A stretch of 12,186 bases of DNA from Smittium culicis (GCA_001970855.1 LSSN01003065.1:1-12186); one strand, 5' to 3'. Shown: positions 1 through 9,697, counted from the stretch's first letter. The notes: a model not told the origin generated them from the sequence alone. Translations and numbers: made by a program.

Positions 1-156
1 CTAATACTAATACTAATACTAATACTAATACTAATACTAATACTAATACTAATACTAATACTAATACTAATACTAATACTAATACTAATACTAATACTAA
101 TACTAATACTAATACTAATACTAATACTAATACTAATACTAATACTAATACTAATA
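1..156. repeat. terminal (CTAATA)26 array, probable telomere
   Basis: The window starts with 26 uninterrupted, perfect copies of CTAATA and the array stops abruptly before ATTTATTGG. The strand reading inward from the end has C but no G, as expected for the C-rich strand at a left chromosome end; the other strand is (TATTAG)n, which equals (TTAGTA)n. It resembles TTAGGG with the last two Gs replaced. A length near 150 bp and perfect homogeneity fit a telomerase-maintained fungal telomere, and the ORF-poor AT-rich tract beside it fits a subtelomere. The identification is inference: a simple-sequence array at a contig edge would look the same, and a repeat with one G per unit is unusual for a telomere. 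Confidence 0.7.
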
Positions 157-370
157 ATTTATTGGAACTTTGGAAGAAAAAAATATATAAAAAATATTAT
201 ATTGAATTAATTTCTGTTCAATTAGAAGAAAAGCGATAGTTAAAGTACTGTAACAAGCTAAAGATATTAATAAAATTTATTATCTTAATTTGGATAACAA
301 GATTTACAAATAATTTTTAGAATTAACAATTTACACTTTAAGTCGCGTAATTTATTCGATTTTTATATGT

Positions 371-384
371 AAGAGCTAGCTCTT
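371..384. repeat. 14-bp perfect palindrome
   Basis: AAGAGCTAGCTCTT is identical to its reverse complement. It carries six G/C bases inside sequence of roughly 20% GC, which makes it less expected by chance than the AT-only palindromes common here. It could be a dimeric protein-binding site, but there is no gene nearby to support a regulatory role. Confidence 0.5.
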
Positions 385-693
385 CTACACTTTTAACTAT
401 GATTTAGCAGCTTAAATTTAAAATGATACAAATTTCTTCAATACAAATGTTTCTACTATTAAAGTTCAATATGAAATAGATTTCTGAAGATTCCATAGAT
501 CAAGAGGAGGATTTTATCTATCATACATCTACTACACTTCAAAGTTCTATAAAAACAATGAATAAAAACGATGAATATCAATAAAGTTATAATTTAAAAC
601 TTATAACCTGTATAATTGAAAGAAATTCTGGTATCTCATTAGAAAATTGAGTTTTGATTTAGCCAGAGGGACTGAAAAATAAATTCATCTATT

Positions 694-717
694 TTAATAC
701 AATACAATTCAATACAA
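694..717 (+). repeat. short degenerate AATACA tandem
   Basis: A brief run of AATACAATACAATTCAATAC type units, three to four degenerate copies of a 5-6 base motif. It is not a copy of the terminal CTAATA repeat. Probably slippage in low-complexity sequence. Confidence 0.4.
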
Positions 718-2894
718 AATTTATATTAAATATCATTTAAAAATTAGGATTTTTTGTTTTTAACTACTAAATTCAAAAAAAATATCAATAGTCACGTCAG
801 AGACACTTTTTCTATAAATTAAAATTTCTGATCCGCAGAAAATATTTTTACAAAGTATTCATATTATAAAAAATCCAATAAAAAACTATTCAATTTGATA
901 AAAATTTATAAAATAATAAATTTATAGCTAAATCTAGTAAATTTTTTACCTGTAAATACAATGGCGTCATGAAAAATTAAATTTTTATCATCGTTAAATT
1001 CGTCATACAAAGAATATTCCGATAATTTTAAATATTATGAAACATTTTATTTATAAAAAAAATAGAAAATTTTTCATTCATAAATTATTTCGCAAAATTT
1101 TAATTATTTTATGTGATACAAAATAACTTTATTTGATTCTTACCTTAAATCACACTTCATTTTATGAATTATATTTGCTTAATGTTAAAATTTCAGTTTG
1201 ATTAAACTCTGAATCTTTAAATTTTTTATTAAACGCTTCATAGAAATTAAAGGTAAAAGATTTGTATTATTTGGAGAATAAGATACAAATTTAATAAAAA
1301 AAATCTTATCCCGATTATCAAGCTGCACCAGTAAAAGATAATTTTTTTTTGTTATATTTTACCACTCACGAACGCCAAATATCTTATAGAATTTTTTCGT
1401 GTTATAAAAAATTTTACAATTTTATTTTTATTTTATTTTAATTTAATATAACTTATTTTATTTTTAGACCATTTATCATGTTACTCGTGAAAATATATCT
1501 ACAAAAATGGATATAGAAAAAATAAATTATTTTTTAGAAATTACGAGAGTAAAAAATATCTCAATAGATACTGAGCTTCATTAGTATTTTTATGGTAGTT
1601 TATATCAAAAAATCATCGAATATTTAAATAAATTTACTACGTGAATACTCAAAATTCACGTTAAAAAAAGTGATAAGTATTGAGTTTTAAATTATATGAA
1701 AATCGCCCTCAAAATACATCCAATCTTTGACTACAGATAAAATACACTCAATTATTACTCATCCGAAAAACGATCATGACATTTTTTTAAATCTCATTCT
1801 TACAAAATAAAACCACCATATAAACTAAATATATTTGATTTAAAGAATCAATTATAGCTAAAAATCCCAAAGCCAGTCCTAAAACAAAAAGTTCTTCAAA
1901 CTCAAGAATCGACATATTTGAAACTTTAATAAAGAATATTTAAGCAAATATTTCTCAATCAAAGAAGTTAAATTAGATAATTCTATTATTATTTCTTAGC
2001 AGTCCTTGAAAATAAATACATAAATTATCTCGAAAAAAGAATACCTTTACCCATTACCAAAAAATCTCCGAAAAACTGAAAATATAAAATTTCTATTATT
2101 GAAATAGAGATTTTTATTATCTCATTTGAAAATTATATGATTATTAATCTATTTGACTCAAAATCTCATGGAATAAAGCTGATAATGACCATTTTATTCA
2201 TGTGTTTTTTAAATTTCCCCAAAATTGATTTCCAAATCAGAAAAATTTTATAAAAAACAAAACTATTGTTTAAGATTTTATTGGAGAACTAGATAAAGAA
2301 AATAAAGCTTTAAATTGATCAAGTAATATGAAAGAAAATCACAAATATTGAATAGCTGAATCATTAAAAATATATAAAATAATATTGGAAAGAGAAAATA
2401 CTAAAAATTCTGAATTTATTTCAAAGTAAATACCTTGATTTCCTAAAGAAATTATATTAATAATATTTAGTATAATATTTAAAAGGAAAATACTATTATA
2501 TAGAGTTTCTCAATGTCTATGATTTTTATAAGCCACATAAGAAACATAATCAAAAATTCTATAACAGTTTTAGGCATTTAATCTAGTTTTAAATAACACT
2601 TAACAAAATAAAAGAAAAAATTTGTATATTTATCATAATAATATCTAAAAATACATAGGAGTTAATAAATTAAAATCGTTTAAAAAAATATTAATTTTAT
2701 ATATCTATCTAATCATAAATATATTTAGTTGATCAATTCTATTATATAATTATGGATCATTTATCGAAAAAGCAAACCAGTTAAATTTTTAATAACAACA
2801 AAGTATCAAAAAAAAAAATTAGTACCAAGTACTGTCAGAACCAATAAATCTTTAGATAAAAAGACTAGCTTTTCCAGCCAAATTATATGTAAAT

Positions 2895-2982
2895 AAAATA
2901 GATGTTTTTTATTATATTATAATTTATGGTGTATTACTTTGGGTATATAATCTTATTCTATTATGTCCTGTACATCTATTTT
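2895..2982. repeat. 11-bp inverted repeat
   Basis: AAAATAGATGT at 2895-2905 is matched by its reverse complement ACATCTATTTT at 2972-2982, giving an 11-bp arm around a 66-base spacer. With the 14-bp pair just downstream it makes two successive inverted repeats, but arms of this length arise by chance in such AT-rich DNA. Confidence 0.35.
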
Positions 2983-3008
2983 TTATTGGAGATTTTGTGG
3001 GTAAAATC

Positions 3009-3125
3009 TATCAAAGCCTATTAGTATTTAATTATGATAATTTCTAATATAAAAATATCTAGATTCAGTAAAAAGTTTTTTTTTGTGTATACTGATATAT
3101 TTTGATTGAAAAATAGGCTTTGATA
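3009..3125. repeat. 14-bp perfect inverted repeat
   Basis: TATCAAAGCCTATT at 3009-3022 is exactly inverted at 3112-3125 (AATAGGCTTTGATA), with 89 bases between the arms. The flanks do not extend the match and I see no coding content inside, so it is not convincing as a miniature transposon. With four G/C per arm it is on the edge of what chance would give in 12 kb. Confidence 0.45.
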
Positions 3126-3486
3126 TACATAAATATTAACATCTAAAAATTAATTGCGCATAACAAATAAAAATATGTATCAATTGAATTTTAGTCTCAA
3201 ATTAAAGATCATTTTTAAAAAATTATTAGAAAAAATACTACATAATTAAAGAAACAAATATAATTAGAGGTTGTCATAAATTTATAAATCTGAAACCGAG
3301 TATCTTAAATAATAAAAATACTAACTAAAACCAAAAAATAAATATTTCAGAGCTTTTTTGCATATCCGAAGTATTGATAAATCTTTTTAACTCTTCTAAT
3401 ACAATATATTATCACAGATAGAACAAATTTTCAGAAAGTCCAATAATTTTAGTTATTAAATAAATATGAAATTTAAAATTAATTGA

Positions 3487-3624
3487 GGCATAAATGAAGC
3501 GGAGGTTATCACAAATTTTAACTCTCTTATGTCCTCAGCCACTAAAAAAGACCACACTAACACCGCCATCCAACCAATTTTTAGACAATTTTTTGATTTT
3601 AGTAATCTAATTAAGACATTTTGA
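3487..3624 (+). pseudogene. 45-codon relic-like reading frame
   Basis: A frame opens after TGA at 3484-3486 and ends at TGA 3622-3624. An ATG lies at 3529, leaving 31 codons. The segment is richer in G+C than its surroundings, and the predicted residues (including MSSATKKDHTNTAIQP, then IFRQFFDF) are varied rather than the K/N/I/F/Y strings typical of random AT-rich DNA. I do not recognise the protein. It may be a remnant of an eroded subtelomeric or transposon gene, or a chance frame. A 17-base stretch here (3502-3518) matches 3267-3283 at 15 of 17 positions, possibly a diverged duplication. Confidence 0.2.
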
Positions 3625-3968
3625 GACAACATATATCCAATAAAATTTTATATTTTATTTAAACCATAAAACAAAGATTTAATTTTTTTACAATCAAAAA
3701 TCTGCTCTTTTCTTTGGCTTGTGTAAATTACCTACGATTTTAGATAATTTGTTTTTAATAATTTTATATTATTTTATCAAAAAACATCATTTCAAAAAAA
3801 TAAAGATTCATAAATTAATAATCAATAACTAAATAAACTTCATTTTGAACTAATAAGCCATAATAATCGTTATATTATATAAATTCAGCCACAAGTTTCT
3901 CAATTTTAATTTTTACTCGTCGTAAATACACAAAAATAGATATAAATCTTATTATCTGGGCTCTTAAA

Positions 3969-3981
3969 CCCCCCCCCCCCC
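3969..3981 (+). repeat. C13 homopolymer
   Basis: Thirteen consecutive C residues in sequence that is otherwise about 80% A+T. The G-tract is on the minus strand. No gene is associated. Length is uncertain because homopolymers are prone to sequencing error. Confidence 0.85.
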
Positions 3982-4729
3982 TTGCCACAAAACTTTCCAT
4001 TTTATCATTAAATAAAAACTATAAATGGTTTCTTTACTATAAATTCAATTAAGAAAAATTTTATACTTGTTTAGATTTCAATTTTTTTTTACATGGACTC
4101 TTATTCTTAAAAAAAATACCATAAAATTTATAATGATAGATAAAATAGATACAATAAACATATTTTGTGAAAACATTTATTTATTATTTCAATATTTTCT
4201 CAGTTAAAAAAGTAATAAAAAACAGAATATAAGCAAAATTTTTTGGAAAACTAATAACCAAAATTATTTAAAATTTCAAATAATAACATTTTTATTACAC
4301 TTCTTTAAATTGAAGGTTTTAAATTAAAAGAATGTCAAATATAAAATTTAAACTTTATTCTAGTTTAGAAAAATTTCTGATTCTAAATAATATCGATAAA
4401 AAAAATATTCAAGTTATTTTGAATTAATACCTTTAATTTCTGCCTGTATCGCCCCTATTGATACCCTTCTATTTGAAGAAAAATAATTTAAAAGAAAGGA
4501 TGAATGTGAATTTTTGTTCGATGATATTAAAAAATTGATTAAATAAGCGTATATCTAATTGACGCTTGGCTGAAAGAAAAAATTTTTTTATTTAAAAATA
4601 CGCTTCAAATTTCTATTTAGAAGCTTAAATTATTCTAAAAACTGAAATCAGCTGATTAAATAAATTTATTATCGAGATCATGTGCTAAATTACATTGAGT
4701 GATATACTCCACTGCCAAAAAAAACTTAA

Positions 4730-4747
4730 TTGAATTTGAATTTGAAT
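4730..4747 (+). repeat. (TTGAAT)3 microsatellite
   Basis: Three perfect tandem copies of TTGAAT in the AT-rich tract. No functional context. Confidence 0.6.
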
Positions 4748-7222
4748 TAATATTATATTAATAAAAAGTTTATAGTATGCACTTTAACCTTAATAAATAA
4801 AAACTAGATTTTAATTACCTCTATATTTATCAAAAACAAACTCTAGATAATCCAGTGATTTATAAAATTTTTTTATTTTCCGACAAAACTCATAAAAAGG
4901 TATTAATATCTGACTACCTAAGTATGTTATTCCAATTATATGAGTATAATGATGGAAAATATTTGATAAAAAAATTAACACAAGGGCCGATCTAAAAAAT
5001 ACTAGCGAAAAAAATAGCTAGTCAAATCATATTTTTGACTAATTTAGTATCTAATTAAATATTTGTAAAGTTTCACGCACGAAATACACATTGATATATA
5101 ATGGATTTATGTGTTATAATCTATTGAACTCCATAAATCACGTGTCTTTAGTATTATTTTAGTAATTCACTCTAAAAAACCCCTACCTCCACTAGCTCAG
5201 AAGAGTCAGTTAAGTGTTTTAAAATTGACCCTCTATGCACTAATAAAATCTCTAAATCAGGTAATATTCGCATGTTTACAATAGTAAAAATACATAGAAT
5301 ATTCAAAATTATCAAAGCTATTAACAAAAATAATAAATTTTAGTTAGAATGAATTTTTTTCCGATTTAAATTACGTATTTAGTAAATAAATGTAATTTTA
5401 AATTTTACTAATCAATAAAAATTAGGAAAATATGAAATTACTAAGATAAAAAAAACAAAATTTATGGTTATATATATTAAAAATAAGAATTTTATACACA
5501 ATTACTTTTATTATTTCCTTTTTTTAATCTAAAACTTTCGATTTATATCATCAAAAGCTTTGCTATATTTAATAAATTGACCCAAAAATAATTACAAATC
5601 ATAATTTAAAATACAAATGATTATTACAAACTAATAATGACTATTCATTTTGATAGATATTATTATATTATCTAAATCAAAATATTTCAAGGTCTTCAAT
5701 ATAAATGTCATTAATTTTTATAGTAAATTGGTATTAAAAGTGAAGTAAAATTAAATAATAGTTTATTAAATTAAAAGAAAAATTTTTAATTAATATCTAT
5801 CTCGCGAATTTTATTTCATATTATTCTATGTTTCTAATAACTTATGATCAATAATACCAGTAAAACTAAAATCAGGCAGATCCTAGATAGATTCTATATT
5901 TTCCGTATTTTCACCTTAAGATATTTCGTTTAATAAAAAATTAGACATTAAAGATTAAATTTAAATTTAAATATCATAGATTATAATTTTTAGATTCTTT
6001 GTTTTGGGTTGTCTTAAGAAAATATATACATCTTCTCGAATTCTCTGAATCTTATATTAGCAAATAGCATAAATTTTGTTAAAATAATTCCATCCTCAAT
6101 TTTATTATAAATTATGGATTGAAATATTTAACTAATGTAAATTTCAATAATAATTTTTTTTTCATTGAAAACTACTGATAATTAGAGTTAGATCTAATGA
6201 AATAAATCCGAAATTTTATTAATCTGAATACAGTTAAATGATAGTAAATTTTTTGAAATTATAACTCGAATATCATTATATTATGCTCATAATTTGATGT
6301 TTTAAATAAATATTTATTTAAAGATATAGTGAAAATATTAGATTCGGGCGGTTATTTGCTCCTAAATTGTCTGAATTTGGCCTCGTCACTCTGAAAATTT
6401 TTTTATCAGTTATATTATTAATAATTATGATAATATCAGTGCCTTTCACCAGATATATTCAGAGCATAATTTAATTGATTTGTAATATAGAGGTACCAGA
6501 TAAATTTCAATTTATTTTAATAAATAAAAATTTTAAGTTTGATTTTTTTATCTATTAAGATCGTATATTGCGCTTCGTAAATATTTCTAAAGATTTTATT
6601 TCGATTTTCTTTGATATTATGTTAAAATATATTACCAGCGCACATGTATCAATACTGAAATTTATTGGATACTAGACAAAAATTAGTTTTAATAAAACTG
6701 AAATCACCAAATTAGATTTCTTGTCACTAAGTATTATCACAGTAAAGGTTTAGAGAAATGAGACAGTTTTTTTTCGATTTTCGCGCCCTTTAAAATTTTT
6801 ATTTATAATAGCTTATGAGCATATTTACAATTAAAACTTTTTTTCATTGTAAAAATTTTTTATCTCTTAAATTTTATTAAATTTAGCTAATAATCATATA
6901 TATCTATTTTGTTAAAGAAAGCCTATATTTGCTTTTTTTTACTTTTATTTTTAAAAAAAATGAATAAAAAATAATAGGGAAAGAAAAGTATAATGTTAAT
7001 CTAAATGTGCCTAATTATATTTTCTAATTTGTTAACCATAGCTATCGTGGAATATCTTCCTGTTATCACTATTGTTTGTGAACCAGTTAGTTTTTATCTT
7101 TAATCATTTCTATTTTTTGCCATTGCCATCACATCCATTCGTATAATACACAATTCTTATCTTTACTTTATCCTTCCTATTTTTAAATAAAGTATACGGG
7201 TCTGTAATAATCTGGTTCAAAT

Positions 7223-7468
7223 TTAGTTGAGTTCATGCACATGCAGTTCCAAAGTTGCCTGGAAAGATAAAATTTTATGATTTGGATTGCGTTTATTAAA
7301 TTTTACAAGCATGTTCATTTTATCAAATTTGTTGATATTGAATAAATCAGTATTGTTGGTGTTATTAGAAATACGTTTAAAAAAGTAGGCTATTAATTCC
7401 CGATAAGATTTTTCCTTCACACATTCAAAGAAATTATATTTAGTATCTTCTTTCGCAAGGCGATTCAT
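7223..7468 (-). CDS. hypothetical 81-aa protein
   Basis: An ATG-initiated frame of 81 codons with an in-frame TAG immediately before the ATG and TAA as terminator. The product is basic and hydrophilic, with no signal peptide, no membrane segment and no motif I recognise; it contains stretches such as FFECVKEKSYRELIAYFFKR, which look like an amphipathic helix. I do not recognise a family. In DNA this AT-rich about one frame of this length is expected by chance in a 12-kb window, so it may not be a gene. In favour are a local rise in G+C and an unremarkable protein-like composition. It could also be a terminal piece of the broken minus-strand gene just upstream. Confidence 0.3.
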   Translation of the reverse strand: MNRLAKEDTKYNFFECVKEKSYRELIAYFFKRISNNTNNTDLFNINKFDKMNMLVKFNKRNPNHKILSFQATLELHVHELN

Positions 7469-7570
7469 CTATTCATTATTTTTTTGCGAATTTAATATAG
7501 ATATCTTATTTGTTATCCAACACAATTTTTTTAGATTCGAGGTTTTTATTAAAAGAAGGATAAAAATTGA

Positions 7571-7607
7571 AAGACTTAGAGATTCATTTTTCGAGTCTCT
7601 TAGCCTT
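7571..7607. repeat. imperfect 15-bp stem-loop
   Basis: AAGACTTAGAGATTC (7571-7585) folds on GAGTCTCTTAGCCTT (7593-7607) with thirteen pairs, one of them G-T, two mismatches and a seven-base loop. It lies about 100 bases upstream of the 81-codon minus-strand frame, between it and the broken gene at 7801-8268. It could be a transcript structure or a relic of a mobile element; no T-run or partner site decides between them. Confidence 0.4.
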
Positions 7608-7706
7608 TTATACTATTAAATAAACTAAAATGATAGGATAATTTAGATTAGCGAATTAACTAAAATTAATACAATCAAATCTTAACACAATTATGGTAAA
7701 TGAGCC

Positions 7707-7737
7707 AGAGTAGAGATTTAAATTTCGGTTCTACTCT
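7707..7737. repeat. 8-bp stem-loop
   Basis: AGAGTAGA (7707-7714) pairs with TCTACTCT (7730-7737) across a 15-base loop, 60-odd bases downstream (in minus-strand sense) of the broken gene's stop. I checked for a tRNA here because of the GGTTCTACTCT sequence, but no acceptor stem or A box fits. Confidence 0.4.
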
Positions 7738-7800
7738 CAGCCTATGAATCGTACCCCAACTGAATTTAAAAGTAGTATCTACTTATATGTTATCCCAATC

Positions 7801-8268
7801 TTATAATTTTGGTGTTAATTTGTTATTTTTTTCCGTTAAAAATGTTCTCCCTACTTTTACGGTATATTCACGAGTTGGCTTCCCTACGAGTTTTAACTTT
7901 CCTAGCAGACCAAATGGTTCATTCCAGGCTATCTGGGGTATTAAGAAATTCAATATTTCATTTTCGAAGTCAGAAGTGAATGAGAATATTTTTATATTTC
8001 TTGCTGAATGAGCGATAATTTTCTGGAGCCTGGCCAATTTTCTAGTGTTTCTCTGTTATCTAGTACATCCTTACACAAAAAATTCTTTTTTTTATATATA
8101 TTGACTCTTTCACTTTTACTAAATTTAATATTCACAATATTTTTGTGAATTGATATTGGTAGTGATAAGATTTCATCCAAGTTCCAAGAGTTTTCAACGT
8201 TTTCGGAAATACAATTCAGTTTTTTTGCTGAAATTATAATATCTTTATAGAAAACTTGTTAAGACTAG
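7801..8268 (-). pseudogene. probable frameshifted gene, unknown protein
   Basis: Two overlapping minus-strand frames give protein-like sequence. The first is open from after a TAA at about 8261 down to a TAA near 7992 and includes SENVENSWNLDEILSLPISI and KNFLCKDVLDNRETLEN. The second is open from after a TAA near 8060 to the TAA at 7801-7803 and includes IPQIAWNEPFGLLGK and VGKPTREYTVKVGRTFL. They overlap in 7992-8060, where a single frameshift would join them into about 145-150 residues. Neither frame has a convincing ATG near its beginning; the apparent starts at 8180 and 8037 are TTG. I do not recognise the protein. It could instead be two exons or two chance frames; the non-random residues make a decayed gene the likeliest reading. 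Confidence 0.35.
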
Positions 8269-8306
8269 AAGTTAAAATTGGGTTTTTATTTAATATGAAT
8301 ATGAAT

Positions 8307-8316
8307 TATATAAAAG
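8307..8316 (+). promoter_or_regulatory. TATA-box-like TATATAAAAG
   Basis: A perfect match to the eukaryotic TATA consensus, located about 44 bases before the outer base of the hairpin at 8360-8416. A start about 30 bases downstream would fall near 8341. Such sequences are frequent in AT-rich DNA, so only the arrangement with the hairpin and T-runs gives it weight. Confidence 0.3.
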
Positions 8317-8340
8317 AGGGAAACTAGTAACTAATGTGAA

Positions 8341-8461
8341 GCTAAAGAGCAGACAATAAAAAGATTAAACGACTTGCTTTTTCATGGGATGGGAAAGTAG
8401 TCGTTTAAGTATCTTTATGAGATATGTTAGTTGTCTTTAGTGTACCTGTAAAAAGTTTTTT
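8341..8461 (+). ncRNA. candidate small structured RNA, Pol III-like layout
   Basis: Hypothetical transcription unit. It has a TATA box at 8307-8316 and then, at the expected spacing, a segment containing a long hairpin (8360-8416). That has a 5-bp outer stem AAAGA/TCTTT, a 3-base bulge, a 10-bp perfect middle stem TTAAACGACT/AGTCGTTTAA, a small internal loop, a 7-bp inner stem CTTTTTC/GGGAAAG with two G-T pairs, and the loop ATGGGAT. T-runs begin at about 8456 and could act as a Pol III terminator. The TATA-plus-terminator layout recalls U6-type genes, but the sequence is not U6 and I find no B box. The hairpin is seen directly; transcription and both ends are inference. Confidence 0.25.
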
Positions 8462-8502
8462 GTTTTTTGTTTATTGTTCAGGATTTTTTAGGTCATTTTT
8501 GG

Positions 8503-8519
8503 GTACAATGGTCGTTGTA
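8503..8519. repeat. small stem-loop TACAA/TTGTA
   Basis: A near-palindrome, TACAATGGTCGTTGTA, folds as a five-base-pair stem with a six-base loop. It is weak alone; listed because it lies between two stronger hairpins. Confidence 0.3.
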
Positions 8520-8548
8520 ACGCCTGGGGTTGTTATACACAATGAGGC

Positions 8549-8568
8549 TGTAAGAGTGGGTTCTTACA
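8549..8568. repeat. 7-bp perfect stem-loop
   Basis: TGTAAGA (8549-8555) and TCTTACA (8562-8568) are exact inverted copies around the loop GTGGGT. Confidence 0.5.
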
Positions 8569-8866
8569 AAACTGATTAAATATTTTGAGGTTTTAAGGAC
8601 CTATTACCCTCATACAATACACTGTGGCGAATCGGGACCAGAAGACCTATTATTTTGCTTGAGAACAATTTTTGGTACCGAACTGAGATCAAACAGTCGT
8701 ACATAACGTATTTTAATATATAAATAACTTTTAAAAAAGTACATAAAAGATTGCTTTTTTTTTCTCAACCATAGCCCTCTCAACTGTTGATAACTGGTTT
8801 TATTGTCTAGATCTATTATGGGACATAGACTAAATTACCCTATTCCCAAAAATTCAATATAATTAT

Positions 8867-8889
8867 CCCCAATTGGGGGGGTTTTTTTT
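8867..8889. repeat. CCCCAATTGGGG palindrome with G7-T8 run
   Basis: A 12-bp palindrome with eight G/C bases (8867-8878) runs into G7 (8875-8881) and then T8 (8882-8889). As transcribed on the plus strand, a GC stem followed by T8 has the form of an intrinsic-type terminator, but in a eukaryote this is only suggestive. Confidence 0.5.
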
Positions 8890-9398
8890 GAAATTATTAC
8901 GTGAATATTATTCGTCAGAGATGATATAATTCGGTATTAACAGGCCAATAGTGTACTTTTTTTGACTTAACTACTACCAAAAACTTCGAAATTTGTTTAA
9001 ATCAGTCCCAGAACACGTAAAAGTTGCAGAAAGAGACATAATTTAAATTTTTAGGTTCACGATTTTCATATTTAACATGAGCCGGAAAGTGCATAAATTG
9101 TCTGTACGCATTTTATAAATTCCATAAAGTTCCAGCTACATGTTGTGATATATTTTTGAAAGCCGTATCTTTTTCTTTTTCTCCCCAATTTTCCGATCCA
9201 TTATTCTTTGGAGGGTCACATATTGAGTATTTTGTCATTTTTGGCTGATTATTGTGATTACAGTCAGGAAATATGTATATTTGTGTCAGAAGGCAGATTT
9301 GATTTAAGATGATTTATTAAAAAAAACAAAGGATATATTTATTAAAGTATAATGTGTAATATAAATGGAATAATAAAACTAAAACATGACAAGAACTA

Positions 9399-9422
9399 GG
9401 ACGAGGGAACGAGGGAACGAGG
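9399..9422 (+). repeat. three tandem GAACGAGG units
   Basis: GGACGAGG followed by two exact GAACGAGG copies. Purine-only G-rich strand apart from the C of each unit. Function unknown. Confidence 0.6.
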
Positions 9423-9440
9423 ATGAGAATGATAGTTGAA

Positions 9441-9473
9441 AAGCTTATCCTTGTCTTGAGGATGGCTAAGCTT
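9441..9473. repeat. stem-loop with HindIII-like arms
   Basis: AAGCTTA (9441-9447) pairs with TAAGCTT (9467-9473), and TCC (9448-9450) with GGA (9460-9462), leaving a four-base bulge on the 3' side and a nine-base loop. Confidence 0.45.
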
Positions 9474-9670
9474 CTGTTTATGTATCTATTCTTTATGTTT
9501 ATTTTTGTAGGGTTTAATTTGTTCTATGCATATTGATTGTCTATGAAAAAATGTAGTGGGATGTCCTCATTATTATTGGTCAAATATAACAATAAAAATT
9601 GCGCCCATTACACTTTGGAGCAAAAAAAATTTATACTCCGGGAACTCTCATCGATTCAGGTAGCCATCCG

Positions 9671-9697
9671 GGCCTTGATTGGTGTATTTATAAGGCC
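9671..9697. repeat. 6-bp GC-rich stem-loop containing TATAAATA on minus strand
   Basis: GGCCTT (9671-9676) and AAGGCC (9692-9697) are inverted copies around a 15-base loop. The minus strand of the loop reads TATAAATA (9685-9692), a perfect TATA-box sequence, but no minus-strand gene follows it to the left. Confidence 0.4.

Larger units (their letters stand above)
157..7222. other. AT-rich, ORF-less subtelomeric tract
   Basis: About 7 kb with no reading frame of 60 codons or more on either strand. Sampled 60-base lines hold 6 to 12 G+C; rare richer islands lie near 3490-3580, 4440-4470 and 5160-5240. At this composition stop codons are so frequent that absence of frames is expected, so the tract is simply non-coding rather than disguised coding. 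I see no tRNA, rRNA, LTR pair or satellite array. The small features I could support (palindrome, inverted repeat, C-run, short tandem motif, one relic-like frame) are listed separately. The low GC could reflect heterochromatic mutation bias, including RIP-type C-to-T mutation in a fungus, but I could not measure dinucleotide biases. Confidence 0.75.

Noticed and set aside
1..156. CRISPR array
   Set aside because: The repeat is a contiguous hexamer with no spacers, and the window is eukaryotic.
3019..3028. TATTAGTATT, an interstitial match to the terminal repeat; on the minus strand it looks like a telomerase RNA template
   Set aside because: A 10-base match to any rotation of this repeat is expected about twice by chance in 12 kb of such AT-rich DNA, and no telomerase RNA context is visible.
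5099..5286. Open frame of about 50 codons without ATG in a GC-richer island
   Set aside because: No recognisable residues, no start codon, and length expected by chance.
7700..7740. Possible tRNA near GGTTCTACTCT
   Set aside because: No acceptor stem, A box or anticodon arm can be fitted.
7787..8011. 74-codon plus-strand frame
   Set aside because: Antisense to the more protein-like minus-strand frame at 7801-8037.
9609..9640. TA followed by CACTTTGGAGCAAAAA, reminiscent of Tc1/mariner ends
   Set aside because: No inverted partner was found; a similar TACACTGTGG sequence at 8621 is in the same orientation, so no terminal inverted repeat pair exists.
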